In this document: in pieces, positions 19,836 to 29,446 of the stretch
Layout: each line of letters opens with the position of its first letter
Position numbering within the stretch: position 1 is the stretch's first letter
Source of the DNA: Candidatus Zhuqueibacterota bacterium
Lineage (GTDB): Bacteria > Zhuqueibacterota > Zhuqueibacteria > Oceanimicrobiales > Oceanimicrobiaceae
DNA: 64,000 nt
Reading direction: 5' to 3'
Assembly: GCA_029262035.1 (NCBI GenBank)
Contig: JAJDAE010000194.1
Span: 1-64,000 of the forward strand
Program-made: the position numbers and the translations under genes
The notes under the pieces: model-generated
What the model was told of the DNA's origin: nothing
The model's database searches: none
What the model saw: only the letters and a program-made list of their open reading frames with translations

Positions 19836-20402
19836 ATGGCTTTCAGAAAACTCTCGCCTGCAAATCGAAAAATACAATTAGTCTCTCTCATAGACCTTAT
19901 TTTTATACTTCTCATTTTTTTTATTATTACAAGTGTATTAATCAAACTAGTTAGGGGAGAGTCTCAACTCTACATTCCAACACCTAAAAATGAACCCGGT
20001 GAAGCACAAATTCTTATTCAAATATTGGATGAAGACCGTTACTTATGGATTGACCATACAGCAATCGACACACTAAATTCTCATACATATAAGCTTTTAG
20101 GTAAAGTTAGTCATGCCCAAAAAGCTAGCATCCTTTTGGAAAAAATGAGTTTTGATTCTACTGGTTTTTTTGAACGGATTGAATCTTTAAAAAAGGAATC
20201 AGCATTACACCCGCATAAAGCTTTTTTCGTGTTGATTCGGTGCCCGGAAGATAAACCTTATTATTATGCGACCAATATTATAGAACATTTTTTGGGTTTA
20301 CCAAACCTTGAATATGGTTGCCTCGAAGGATCCATTGATGATGTTTTGGCAAAAGGAAAAATCAATGTTCATCGAAATACTATTCAAATAGATTTCGATT
20401 GA
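19836..20402 (+). CDS. ExbD/TolR family protein (second copy)
   Basis: IQLVSLIDLIFILLIFFIITSVLIK; start chosen at MAFRKLS, 22 codons into the listed ORF. Confidence 0.87.
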   Translation: MAFRKLSPANRKIQLVSLIDLIFILLIFFIITSVLIKLVRGESQLYIPTPKNEPGEAQILIQILDEDRYLWIDHTAIDTLNSHTYKLLGKVSHAQKASILLEKMSFDSTGFFERIESLKKESALHPHKAFFVLIRCPEDKPYYYATNIIEHFLGLPNLEYGCLEGSIDDVLAKGKINVHRNTIQIDFD

Positions 20403-20414
20403 TATTATGTTGTT

Positions 20415-21005
20415 ATGTTAAAAAAGCGTTTCAAATATTTTATTGTCCTTTTTTTTGTTGGTTCACTTTGCATTGGTATGTATCGGAATAGTGTTTTGTC
20501 CGGTATCCCCAAGATTCATAAATCCATACCAGTCAGAATCCTTGAAGAAGAGCTGCCGGTTCCTAAACGTCCGGGTACACAAAGCATACGAATAACAGGT
20601 CCACCGTTGCGTCCTATTAAATTTCAGATTGACTTTAACAGGAACCCCAAGCAATTGGATTGGGCATATTTGGAAAAAATTGACAAGCGTGCAGATATCA
20701 TGATTGAGGGTGAGATTGGTGAAAAAGGTAGTTTTAGGGTTTTGAAAATTAGAGATCGTGGTCATCCCGAGGCCGGAAAATATATAAGTGATATTCTGAA
20801 TACATGGAGCTATATGCCCTACAAAAAGGGGACAATAAAATTTTACTTCAATGTGCCTACACGAAAAGAAAATATGAAGGTGCAAATAGATCTAAGACGT
20901 CTTGAAAAAAATTTTGATTTTGTTGGTCGGAATGATTACTTGACCGACGCCGTACTCTGTTATGTGCAGGGACTTGATAATTGGAGCATAATGCTGATAC
21001 GGTAA
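20415..21005 (+). CDS. TonB-like energy transducer protein
   Basis: Single N-terminal TM, proline-rich stretch, TonB_C-like GEIGEKGSFRVLKIRDRGHPEAGKYISDILNTWSYMPYKKGTIKFYFNVP. Confidence 0.7.
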   Translation: MLKKRFKYFIVLFFVGSLCIGMYRNSVLSGIPKIHKSIPVRILEEELPVPKRPGTQSIRITGPPLRPIKFQIDFNRNPKQLDWAYLEKIDKRADIMIEGEIGEKGSFRVLKIRDRGHPEAGKYISDILNTWSYMPYKKGTIKFYFNVPTRKENMKVQIDLRRLEKNFDFVGRNDYLTDAVLCYVQGLDNWSIMLIR

Positions 21006-21029
21006 ATTGTAAAAATAGGAGCTTCTCGA

Positions 21030-24000
21030 TTGCCTTTAAAAGTAAAGAAAAACAATCAAAATAAATTTTACATTATAATAGCCATACTTTTTAGCTGCAC
21101 TTTTCTTCCATGTGAAGTTACATTCTCTCAGAACTTTATCGGTGGAATTGATATTTACAACAGAGCTCAGTTTGATTCTTTGGTGTCATTTTATGGCCCG
21201 GATTTCCTAAAAAAAAATAATACTGAAAAAGGCCTGGCAAATTATTTTATCGGGGAAAGCTACTATAATCTGGCACTGGAACAAACGGATATTGACTCTG
21301 CAATCAGCTATTTTGAAAGTGCATGGGCGGCATTGGATTTGGCTCAATCAGACTATGAATTAGAAAAGGAATACCCGGAATTCCATTCTTTTGCTAAATA
21401 TAAAAAAGGTTGGTGTTCATTCAGATTAGCCGAATTAAGTGATGAAGCCGAAAGCCAATATGATAAAGCCTATGGTGAATTTTTATCAAATACCCATGAT
21501 GAATCACCCGATTCTCTAATTGCCTTTGCTTTAATTATGGCCGCAGAAAGTAAGATGCTTCAAAACTCTAATATTTTCATGGATCAGATTGATAAAGGAG
21601 TTATTTCAGAACAGTTCGATGATGTTTTGAGTTCTTATCATATAATTATGGATCTGTACGATCGGCTTTTGCACCTTCTGGAGTCTACTTCTTTTGAAAA
21701 GAGTAACGCATTGCGGGAAGTTGCCCAATTTAAAATGAAGTTGCTCAATTTTAGTTTTTCTAAAATATATCAGATTTGTGCAGAAGGATTTGAGAATACT
21801 CCGAACGATGATAAAAATATTAATTATCAGCAAGTAGCATTGGCGCTTTTGAATGATATTGTTTCGGAGTCACCTCCAAGTTCATTATCTAAATTGCCGC
21901 AACCTAATGTAGATTATACTGAATACCTTAACCTGGAATTACTTCTAAACAATTATTTTCTTACCGGTAGTAATGAAACTAAAAACAAATTTTTGATGGC
22001 CGCAAATTTGACTTTCGGGGAAAAATTTAAGGATGAAGTATTTTATAAGCAGGCGAATATATTTCAAAATAATCCGGATATTAAGAGTCTTGACTTAACA
22101 CGATTGGCATCGATTACTTATGATTCTGCCAAAGCTATACCGGAGTCATACTATTGGAATGGTCTGTTGGGAATGATAAATGATGATTACGAGAAAAGCA
22201 AAGAGAGTTTCTTGCAATTTCTGAAAATCCAAAATACCGATGTCAAGCTAAGCCGCCGTGAGCAGATTCTTATAGAAGATGCAACTTACCAAAAACACCT
22301 TCTTGATTTTGAAGAATTCTATTTGTCCGGGAATAAAACTTCACTTCAAAGTCTTGTTTCTGCTATTCAAGATTTTAAACCTAAAAATAGAATTGTAAGT
22401 GAAGGCAAGGAACAATTGAAACTATTGGCTAATTGTAGCCTGTCGGGAAATCGAAAAGAAATATGGCAAAATGTATTGTCTGGCACAGAAGATGAAAAAC
22501 TCGAACAAGCCCTCGCTACAGTTCAATTTGTTCTGCCAAGGGCTGCATTAAATATTGGTATAGTCCGTGAAAAATACTTAAAGCTGCTTAGAGTCCTGCT
22601 CAGAATTACCGGCCAAAAACGTGGCGATGAAACAATATTTTACAGTGGTATTGTTAAATCGTTGGAAGCAGAGATTGAGCCCACTCTTTTTGGGAAAATT
22701 GACAAATTTGAAGAGGCGGCCGCTCTTCTGAAATCTGTGAGCCCGAAGTTTAAAAATAAAATTGAGGCAGAATATATTCGTGGTAGGTGTCTGTTCTTTG
22801 CAGATAATTTTGAAGATGCCAAAGCTGTTTTGATTCCATTGGTTAACGAGCATAAATCTCTACGAGCTTTATTTTATTTGGGGGAAATGTTCAGGCTTGA
22901 TGGTTTTGGTCGCGCAGCAAAAATGTGTTATGAAGCAATAATCTCATTTGCTGAAAATAGAAACTATATTATCGATGATTTTTGGTTGACAAATGCAAAG
23001 GCTGCGATTGAGGCATCCGATGATAAGGGCGACTTGGAAATATTAAACTCCATTGAAATGAATTCTATTGTTTATCGGCCTGAAATTAATTCTGCGCTGT
23101 TAACATATGAAAATCTTGCAGAGGAGAAGTTTCTGAAAAAGCGCCTTGCCCGGGAAGCTGTTGCATGGCAAATTCGTTATGGTCTGCCGGTTAGAAATAT
23201 TTATCTTTCCATTCATAGACTGAGCAATAAACTTGTCCCACCCGGAAATTATTATGACGCAATGTCCGAATATCTGGATGAGGTACGGGGACAAATAACG
23301 ACGTCGTTAGCGCTTAATGTTATATTGCCACAAGGAGCGGATTCCAATATTGAAGTAACCCTTGATGGCAAAATCTTGGAAAAGAGTGATAGTTTGTTTG
23401 TTGAAAGAAAAATTCCACTGCATTCTGAATTAGAAATAAATATTCAAAATCATTCCTGCTATGCGTTTAGCACTAACTATAAATTTGGGAAACCGGGGAG
23501 CGACAGAAAAACCGTAAGATTGAAAACTAAACTCAATTTTCTTTCCTCAAAAAAAGAGAAAAATGTATTTAATGATTACAAATACCCTTTTGGTTTACGT
23601 AAGGATGATAATTATACGTTAAACCAATTCCTTGATATTGAAGCAAACTCTGCCTTGGTAATTGATTTCAATAGTTTGATGGAATTGCGTGATTGTGCGT
23701 TGGACACAATAAGTCAGCGATTCTTAGCTGTAAATTCTAAAGAAAATAGTATTTGGGAGTATTCTCAAAACGGCAAGCATTTGGGTGAATTGAAGCTTCA
23801 AAAAGGAGTCCGTTTAAACAGTCCCGAAGGCATTGCAGTTTTTGGGAATGGTGATATTTTTCTTGCAGACTGGGGCAATCATCGAATAATGCATTTAGCC
23901 GCAAACGGTAATCTAATTAATCAAATTGGAACCCTGAAATTAAATATCGCTAATCGTATTGGTGAGGTAATAAATTTGGTCTACCCAACACGTATTTTTG

Positions 24001-24266
24001 TACCACCATTAAATGATCAAGCAACATCCAATATCAATGAATTCGCACAAAACTATCTTTATGTGGCTGACCAAAATGGAATTCATGTCATTAAAACTGA
24101 TGGGACCTATTTGGACTCTTTAGTGAAGGTTAACGATGAGTTTAAGAGAGGTGAATTTTATGGCTTTTTTGTCGAAGAGTTTCGGCAAAAATCAAAACTG
24201 TATGTACTGCAACGGCTGAATTCATCCCCTGGGAAAATATTTGAATTTGTGTCTAATTTAAATTAG
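21030..24266 (+). CDS. TPR-rich protein with C-terminal NHL-type beta-propeller segment (TTG start)
   Basis: Helical repeats; LNSPEGIAVFGNGDIFLADWGNHRIMHLAANG NHL repeat; PEGA-like segment. Confidence 0.75.
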   Translation: MPLKVKKNNQNKFYIIIAILFSCTFLPCEVTFSQNFIGGIDIYNRAQFDSLVSFYGPDFLKKNNTEKGLANYFIGESYYNLALEQTDIDSAISYFESAWAALDLAQSDYELEKEYPEFHSFAKYKKGWCSFRLAELSDEAESQYDKAYGEFLSNTHDESPDSLIAFALIMAAESKMLQNSNIFMDQIDKGVISEQFDDVLSSYHIIMDLYDRLLHLLESTSFEKSNALREVAQFKMKLLNFSFSKIYQICAEGFENTPNDDKNINYQQVALALLNDIVSESPPSSLSKLPQPNVDYTEYLNLELLLNNYFLTGSNETKNKFLMAANLTFGEKFKDEVFYKQANIFQNNPDIKSLDLTRLASITYDSAKAIPESYYWNGLLGMINDDYEKSKESFLQFLKIQNTDVKLSRREQILIEDATYQKHLLDFEEFYLSGNKTSLQSLVSAIQDFKPKNRIVSEGKEQLKLLANCSLSGNRKEIWQNVLSGTEDEKLEQALATVQFVLPRAALNIGIVREKYLKLLRVLLRITGQKRGDETIFYSGIVKSLEAEIEPTLFGKIDKFEEAAALLKSVSPKFKNKIEAEYIRGRCLFFADNFEDAKAVLIPLVNEHKSLRALFYLGEMFRLDGFGRAAKMCYEAIISFAENRNYIIDDFWLTNAKAAIEASDDKGDLEILNSIEMNSIVYRPEINSALLTYENLAEEKFLKKRLAREAVAWQIRYGLPVRNIYLSIHRLSNKLVPPGNYYDAMSEYLDEVRGQITTSLALNVILPQGADSNIEVTLDGKILEKSDSLFVERKIPLHSELEINIQNHSCYAFSTNYKFGKPGSDRKTVRLKTKLNFLSSKKEKNVFNDYKYPFGLRKDDNYTLNQFLDIEANSALVIDFNSLMELRDCALDTISQRFLAVNSKENSIWEYSQNGKHLGELKLQKGVRLNSPEGIAVFGNGDIFLADWGNHRIMHLAANGNLINQIGTLKLNIANRIGEVINLVYPTRIFVPPLNDQATSNINEFAQNYLYVADQNGIHVIKTDGTYLDSLVKVNDEFKRGEFYGFFVEEFRQKSKLYVLQRLNSSPGKIFEFVSNLN

Positions 24267-24411
24267 ACCTAAATTGAGAGATTCTCCTGGGGGTGAGGTT
24301 TGTAGTACAAGCTTCAGCTTGCTTGGGATGGTTGGGAACACGCTAAAGCGTGTACTACGTACCTGGTACCCAGCAGTAAATTAATTTCAGGCTAAATCGC
24401 TCAATTTAGGT
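24267..24411. repeat. Inverted repeat (ACCTAAATTGAG / CTCAATTTAGGT) between convergent genes
   Basis: 24267-24278 and 24400-24411, perfect 12 bp, flanking the REP-like element. Confidence 0.7.
24302..24358. repeat. REP-like composite palindromic element
   Basis: GTAGTAC...GTACTAC ends enclose CAAGCttcaGCTTG and ACACGCtaaaGCGTGT hairpins. Confidence 0.7.
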
Positions 24412-24429
24412 TAGAGTTATTTTCCAGTC

Positions 24430-26142
24430 CTAACTTCTATTGCCGTTTCCCTGTGTTTCATTTCGCACTCTGTTTTCTTTGTTAAGAAAATTCAAAACAG
24501 CATCATGATTGTTGAAAAAGAAGTGGTCGTTACCCAGCTTTTCGTAAAAACCTGAACACAATAAAACATCCCTAACCGGGCCTTTTATATTTGTGAAGTA
24601 TAATTGTATCCCAAGTCGCTTCAACTTATCTGCTATTTCGTGCAGCGTGGAGTCGGCAGATGAGTCAATGTCATTGACACTGCTGGCATCGAAAATGATC
24701 GCATTAATCTGCCTTGCAGGGTCTTCGATTAACTCCTTAATTTTTTCCTTCAAGTAGCTTGCATTAGCAAAGTACAAAGATGAGTCAATCCGTAACACCA
24801 GCAGTCCATCAGTAGTAATCGCCTCCGGATAGCGTCCTACATTCCGGTAGATGTTCGTATTAGGTAATCGTCCAAGAATAGCATGGTGTGGGTTTGTCGT
24901 TCTTTTTACGGCCAATACCAGAGACATAATAATGCTGAACAACAGCCCCTTCTCGACCCCAATAGTTAAGGTTGCCCAAAAAGTTATGATCCAGGAAATG
25001 AGATCGATTTTTTTTATGCGGTAAAGATGAAGGACATGACGCCAGTCAAACAAGCCTGATACTGCAATAATTATAATTGAAGCTAAAATCGAATAGGGGA
25101 GGTAATGCAGAACTTTTGTTAAAAAGATAAGAGTTAGCGCGATTAATCCTGCCGTTAACATTGAGGCAAGTCTTGTCTTTGCACCTGCTGATTCATTAAC
25201 TGCACTGCGCGAAAAACCGCCGGTAACAGGATATGCGCCAAAAAAGAATGCACCGAGATTAGCCAGGCCAAGGCCGAGTAGCTCTTTATTTACATCGATT
25301 TCGTAGTTATGTTTAAGCGCGAATTTTTTTGCAATGGCTATCGACTCCATGTAAGCTACCAAAGCAATTGCCAACGCTGTTGGAAATAAATTTCCCAGGA
25401 TTTTTTTACTGGTAACTGGAACAGCAAATGATTTTAATCCCGAGGGCAATTCTCCAATAATTTTTACGCCATGAGCATCTAAATTAAACAACCAGACCAC
25501 AAGTGCTCCGGAACAAGTTACTAAAAGCACACTGGGGAATTCAGGTCGCTTCTTTTTTAGAAATGGAATTGAGACAAGACTCAACAATCCTAATATAATT
25601 GTCGGCCAGTTAAAATTGCTAAATTGACTTCCGCAGTAAATAAGGATTTGGTGGATGTAATCGGTCCGGGGTATAGTCACACCTAGAATGTGTTTAATCT
25701 GACTAAACGCTATAATCACTGCAGCAGCTGATGTAAAACCGCTAATTACCGGATGTGAGAGAAAATTCACAAGATAGCCAAAGTTCAGCGCTCCCATTGA
25801 AATATGAATGATTCCGATCATACCGGCGAGTATAGTTGCGTACAAAATATAATCAGGGCTTCCTGGTGCAGCCAAATCACCAATTGCAGAACTCACGAGT
25901 AGAGAAACAATTGCCACCGGACCAACTGACAAATGATTTGAGCTGCCAAACACCGCATAAAGGAAAAGTGGAACTACTGAAGCATAAAGACCAATAATGG
26001 GAGGCAAGCCGGCTATCATGGCTATGGCCATGCTTTGCGGGATTAAGAGTACTGCTACCGTAAAGCCTGCAATAACATCGCCTTTAAAGTCACTGCTCTG
26101 GTATTTGAAAAGCCAGCCCATAAAAGGAAAATTTTTAAACAT
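24430..26142 (-). CDS. SulP family anion permease with C-terminal STAS domain
   Basis: DVIAGFTVAVLLIPQSMAIAMIAGLPPIIGLYASVVP; STAS segment INAIIFDASSVNDIDSSADSTLHEI. Confidence 0.95.
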   Translation of the reverse strand: MFKNFPFMGWLFKYQSSDFKGDVIAGFTVAVLLIPQSMAIAMIAGLPPIIGLYASVVPLFLYAVFGSSNHLSVGPVAIVSLLVSSAIGDLAAPGSPDYILYATILAGMIGIIHISMGALNFGYLVNFLSHPVISGFTSAAAVIIAFSQIKHILGVTIPRTDYIHQILIYCGSQFSNFNWPTIILGLLSLVSIPFLKKKRPEFPSVLLVTCSGALVVWLFNLDAHGVKIIGELPSGLKSFAVPVTSKKILGNLFPTALAIALVAYMESIAIAKKFALKHNYEIDVNKELLGLGLANLGAFFFGAYPVTGGFSRSAVNESAGAKTRLASMLTAGLIALTLIFLTKVLHYLPYSILASIIIIAVSGLFDWRHVLHLYRIKKIDLISWIITFWATLTIGVEKGLLFSIIMSLVLAVKRTTNPHHAILGRLPNTNIYRNVGRYPEAITTDGLLVLRIDSSLYFANASYLKEKIKELIEDPARQINAIIFDASSVNDIDSSADSTLHEIADKLKRLGIQLYFTNIKGPVRDVLLCSGFYEKLGNDHFFFNNHDAVLNFLNKENRVRNETQGNGNRS

Positions 26143-26447
26143 CCCAAAATCTATTTAAGTAGTTTAGAATTTCAAGTGCCCGAAATTTAGTATTGAAAAT
26201 CAAAATGTCAAGGGATGTTGCAAATTAAATGTTTAAATCTCCGGAATACCTGAAATGAGCGATACTCAAAGCATTACAGAGTAATTTTTATATGGTTATG
26301 CTTCATACAATTGAAGTTAATCATGTTAGAATTTCGGACGAAGATTTAAACTTCGATTGCCTTGGCAATTAAAAATTATCTTGCATTTCCTTAATATAGG
26401 GTTAACTTTAGTTTTTGCCAAAATCACCTTTAAATTGATTATTTTCA

Positions 26448-28028
26448 ATGATACAATTGTTTCGAATGCGGGTTTATGGATCGCTCTTATTTTTGTTCTT
26501 TGGATGTATGTTACATTCAGTTCATGCCGGGCCGGAAAGCGGAAGCATAATTCGAAACATAAAAATAATCCGACAAAACGTATTTCCTGAAATTAATTCA
26601 AAGCCTGAATTTTTGTATAAGCTGGCAAATAAGCTGCACGTTGTTACTAAAGAAGATATTATTCAGAATGATTTGCTTTTTGATGAAGGGGATAAGTTTG
26701 AGCCTGATTTATTGGAAGAAAGCGAAAGAAAATTAAGAAGGCATCCTTATTTCGGGGAAGTGAAAATTGTAGCTCACCCGGTAGCAGCTGACTCCGTCGA
26801 TATTGAGGTAGTCACACAAGATCAATGGTCTACATTGACCTCGGCTATAATCGAAGGTGGTGGTGGAAGAACTACCTTGGGCGGCGCCTTGGAGGAGTTT
26901 AATTTACTTGGGTATGGGAAAAAAGTTTTTGCTGAAGTAAAACATGAACCAGAAGGCATCGGATTTACATTCCAGGCAGCAGATCCTCAGTTGTTTGGTT
27001 CGCGCTGGACAACAAGTGGTACCTATAGTTCAAGTCCTTTTAATGAGATTTATTCAGTACAATTAGCCAGACCTTTCTTTTCTTTGGATACAAAATGGGC
27101 AGGGGGTTTTTCCTTTTCAAATAGTAATCAAACCATAAGGCTCTTCGCAAATAGTGCAGAAGTGAGTCGCCTGGATTTTCAAAGTAAAAGTTTCCAAACT
27201 TTTGGTTCGAAAGCTTGGGGAGAACGCTACAAGAAAACCCGTTTGCAGATTGCTTATACTTTCCAGGAAAGAGATTTTTCAGAGATTACCGGACAAACCT
27301 TTACCACTGTCCCGGAAGATGAGCTGATTCATCGCATGACGGCATCGCTACGTTTCGAAGGACTTGCTTTTGTTGAAGATAAAAGGATTGACAATTTTGT
27401 AGTTACGGAGGATATAACTCTGGGCAACATTACACAAATCTCTTTAGGGCGAACTGGTCTGCCATTTCCGGCAGGTGTTAGGAGGTTTGAATTGAGACTT
27501 ACACAATCCCATGCCCATAAAATTTCCGGGAAACAGTATGTTTTTGGCGGAGTGGGATTTCGAACTCTCTTTGATAAAGATACCATAAGTTCCCTCAGCT
27601 TGCGTTACTATAACAAAATGTTTCCATTCCAAACCCTTGCTATGAATTTTAGAATGGATTATGCCAGTAATCTTGAAGAATCTACGCAGTTTTTATTGGG
27701 CGGCGACTCGGGACTTCGTGGTTTTGAAGCCCGGGCATTTACTGGCGCCCGAAGAATGATTGTTAATATTGAAAATCGAGTATTTACCAACCTGAATATT
27801 CTGACAGTAGCTTTGGGAGGAGTCGCATTTTTTGATACCGGAAATGTGTGGAAAGAAGGTGAAACTCTTAATTTAAGTCAACTCAATTCAAGCGTTGGTT
27901 TGGGATTAAGACTGGGATATACCAAATCCCCCAATTCCAGAGTTGGGCGCATTGATTTCGGTTTTCCTTTAAACCGCAAAGGTTTTGAAATTTCAATTGG
28001 TATTGGTCAACAGTTTTCTTTAAATTGA
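26448..28028 (+). CDS. BamA/TamA family (Omp85) outer membrane protein with POTRA
   Basis: POTRA-like LLEESERKLRRHPYFGEVKIVAHPVAADSVDIEVVTQDQWS; barrel motif LLGGDSGLRGFEARAFTGARRMIVNIENR. Confidence 0.85.
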   Translation: MIQLFRMRVYGSLLFLFFGCMLHSVHAGPESGSIIRNIKIIRQNVFPEINSKPEFLYKLANKLHVVTKEDIIQNDLLFDEGDKFEPDLLEESERKLRRHPYFGEVKIVAHPVAADSVDIEVVTQDQWSTLTSAIIEGGGGRTTLGGALEEFNLLGYGKKVFAEVKHEPEGIGFTFQAADPQLFGSRWTTSGTYSSSPFNEIYSVQLARPFFSLDTKWAGGFSFSNSNQTIRLFANSAEVSRLDFQSKSFQTFGSKAWGERYKKTRLQIAYTFQERDFSEITGQTFTTVPEDELIHRMTASLRFEGLAFVEDKRIDNFVVTEDITLGNITQISLGRTGLPFPAGVRRFELRLTQSHAHKISGKQYVFGGVGFRTLFDKDTISSLSLRYYNKMFPFQTLAMNFRMDYASNLEESTQFLLGGDSGLRGFEARAFTGARRMIVNIENRVFTNLNILTVALGGVAFFDTGNVWKEGETLNLSQLNSSVGLGLRLGYTKSPNSRVGRIDFGFPLNRKGFEISIGIGQQFSLN

Positions 28029-28065
28029 TTTTGTATAGTAACATGGTTGAAAAGCAGGAGAGTGG

Positions 28066-29436
28066 GTGAGTATTTTCATCAGAGCTTTGTGTTTCTTGTG
28101 TATTACATTATTTGTTTCGTTTGATGCAATTACATTTGCGAAAGAAAAGGGTAAGTCTACAGCAGAAACGGAAAACCAGCTCAATGAAACAGTGCACGAA
28201 GAAAGTTCGGACAGTTACCCAGATCCCAATACAATCCCATATCGCAGCAAAAAAAGTATAGCGCAACACGTACTTTCAATTCCTGCAAAGGTCTGGCGTT
28301 TAGCCTGGACTCCGCTCGGGGAAACAGTTATTTGGGTTGAACAAAATCGTATTCATAAAAAGGCAATAGACTTCTTTTATTTAAATGATGAAAGAAGCGC
28401 GGCGCTTTTTCCATTGGTTAGCCTTGGTGGCAATACCGGCGCCGGTGGCGGGGCAATGGCTTTCCATAATAATTTATTTGGAAAGCAGAAGCAACTTTTC
28501 GCACAGTTTCTATATAGTTCAACACGAAGCAATTCAGCAACCATTACTTATAAAGATTCTTCTTTCTTTGGTTCGTCTTTTTATATTGATGTAACCGGCT
28601 CATATTTTAATGATGCAGATGAAAACTTGTACATAAGTTCTAATGTAAGCCCTGAGGATTTAGATGAATCTTCAATTGGCGCCAATAATTCGGTAAAGGA
28701 TGATGAAACCAGTTACGCAACTGAAGAACTGGGGATTTTCTCAAACCTTAATTATGTTATTAATGACGAAATCGGACTTGGCATTGAAACCAGTTTTAGG
28801 CGGACAGATATTGACAGTGGCGACGGCCGGGGCGGAGACAGTTTTCCTGAAATTATTCAAGGTTCAGATGACGCAACACTTTTTTCTGTTGGCGGCACCA
28901 TGACTTTTAATTTTTCAAACGGTTGGCCGCGTATTCTATCCGGTTCGGTTTTCAAATTGGGCTATTCATATAATAATGAAGTGGGCGATAGCCGGTATGG
29001 CTATAATCGTCTGAAAGTGGAAGCACAGCAATTTATACCTATACCTTTTTTAACAACCAATCGCAGAATAGCCGTGCGCGGTGTTTATGAGCGGCTAAAT
29101 CGTCATGGTAGTCGACAAATCCCTTTTTATGAATTGAGTATGCTCGGTGATGCTTCAAATTTACGCGGCTTTGACCAGAACCGATACCGAGGCAGAGGCT
29201 CGCTGTTATTTAATTTTGAATATCGCTACCCTGTTTGGGATACCTGGGATGCTGTAATATTTGTTGATGAGGGCCAGGTATTCGATGAATCCGATAAACT
29301 TGACATCGCTAATTTTCATACCGCTATAGGCGCCGGCATCCGATTTATGTCACAAGCTGGTTTTTTAATGCGTTTTGAAATTGCAAAAAGTTCAGAGCAA
29401 TGGCGAGCACTTTTTCAAATTACACCGAATTTTTAG
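28066..29436 (+). CDS. BamA/TamA family (Omp85) outer membrane beta-barrel protein (GTG start)
   Basis: MLGDASNLRGFDQNRYRGRGSLLFNFEYRYPVWDTWDAVIFVDEGQVF. Confidence 0.82.
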   Translation: MSIFIRALCFLCITLFVSFDAITFAKEKGKSTAETENQLNETVHEESSDSYPDPNTIPYRSKKSIAQHVLSIPAKVWRLAWTPLGETVIWVEQNRIHKKAIDFFYLNDERSAALFPLVSLGGNTGAGGGAMAFHNNLFGKQKQLFAQFLYSSTRSNSATITYKDSSFFGSSFYIDVTGSYFNDADENLYISSNVSPEDLDESSIGANNSVKDDETSYATEELGIFSNLNYVINDEIGLGIETSFRRTDIDSGDGRGGDSFPEIIQGSDDATLFSVGGTMTFNFSNGWPRILSGSVFKLGYSYNNEVGDSRYGYNRLKVEAQQFIPIPFLTTNRRIAVRGVYERLNRHGSRQIPFYELSMLGDASNLRGFDQNRYRGRGSLLFNFEYRYPVWDTWDAVIFVDEGQVFDESDKLDIANFHTAIGAGIRFMSQAGFLMRFEIAKSSEQWRALFQITPNF

Positions 29437-29446
29437 GGATATATAA

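Noticed and set aside
24302-24358. Possible CRISPR repeat
   Set aside because: Only one palindromic unit, no repeat-spacer periodicity and no cas genes.
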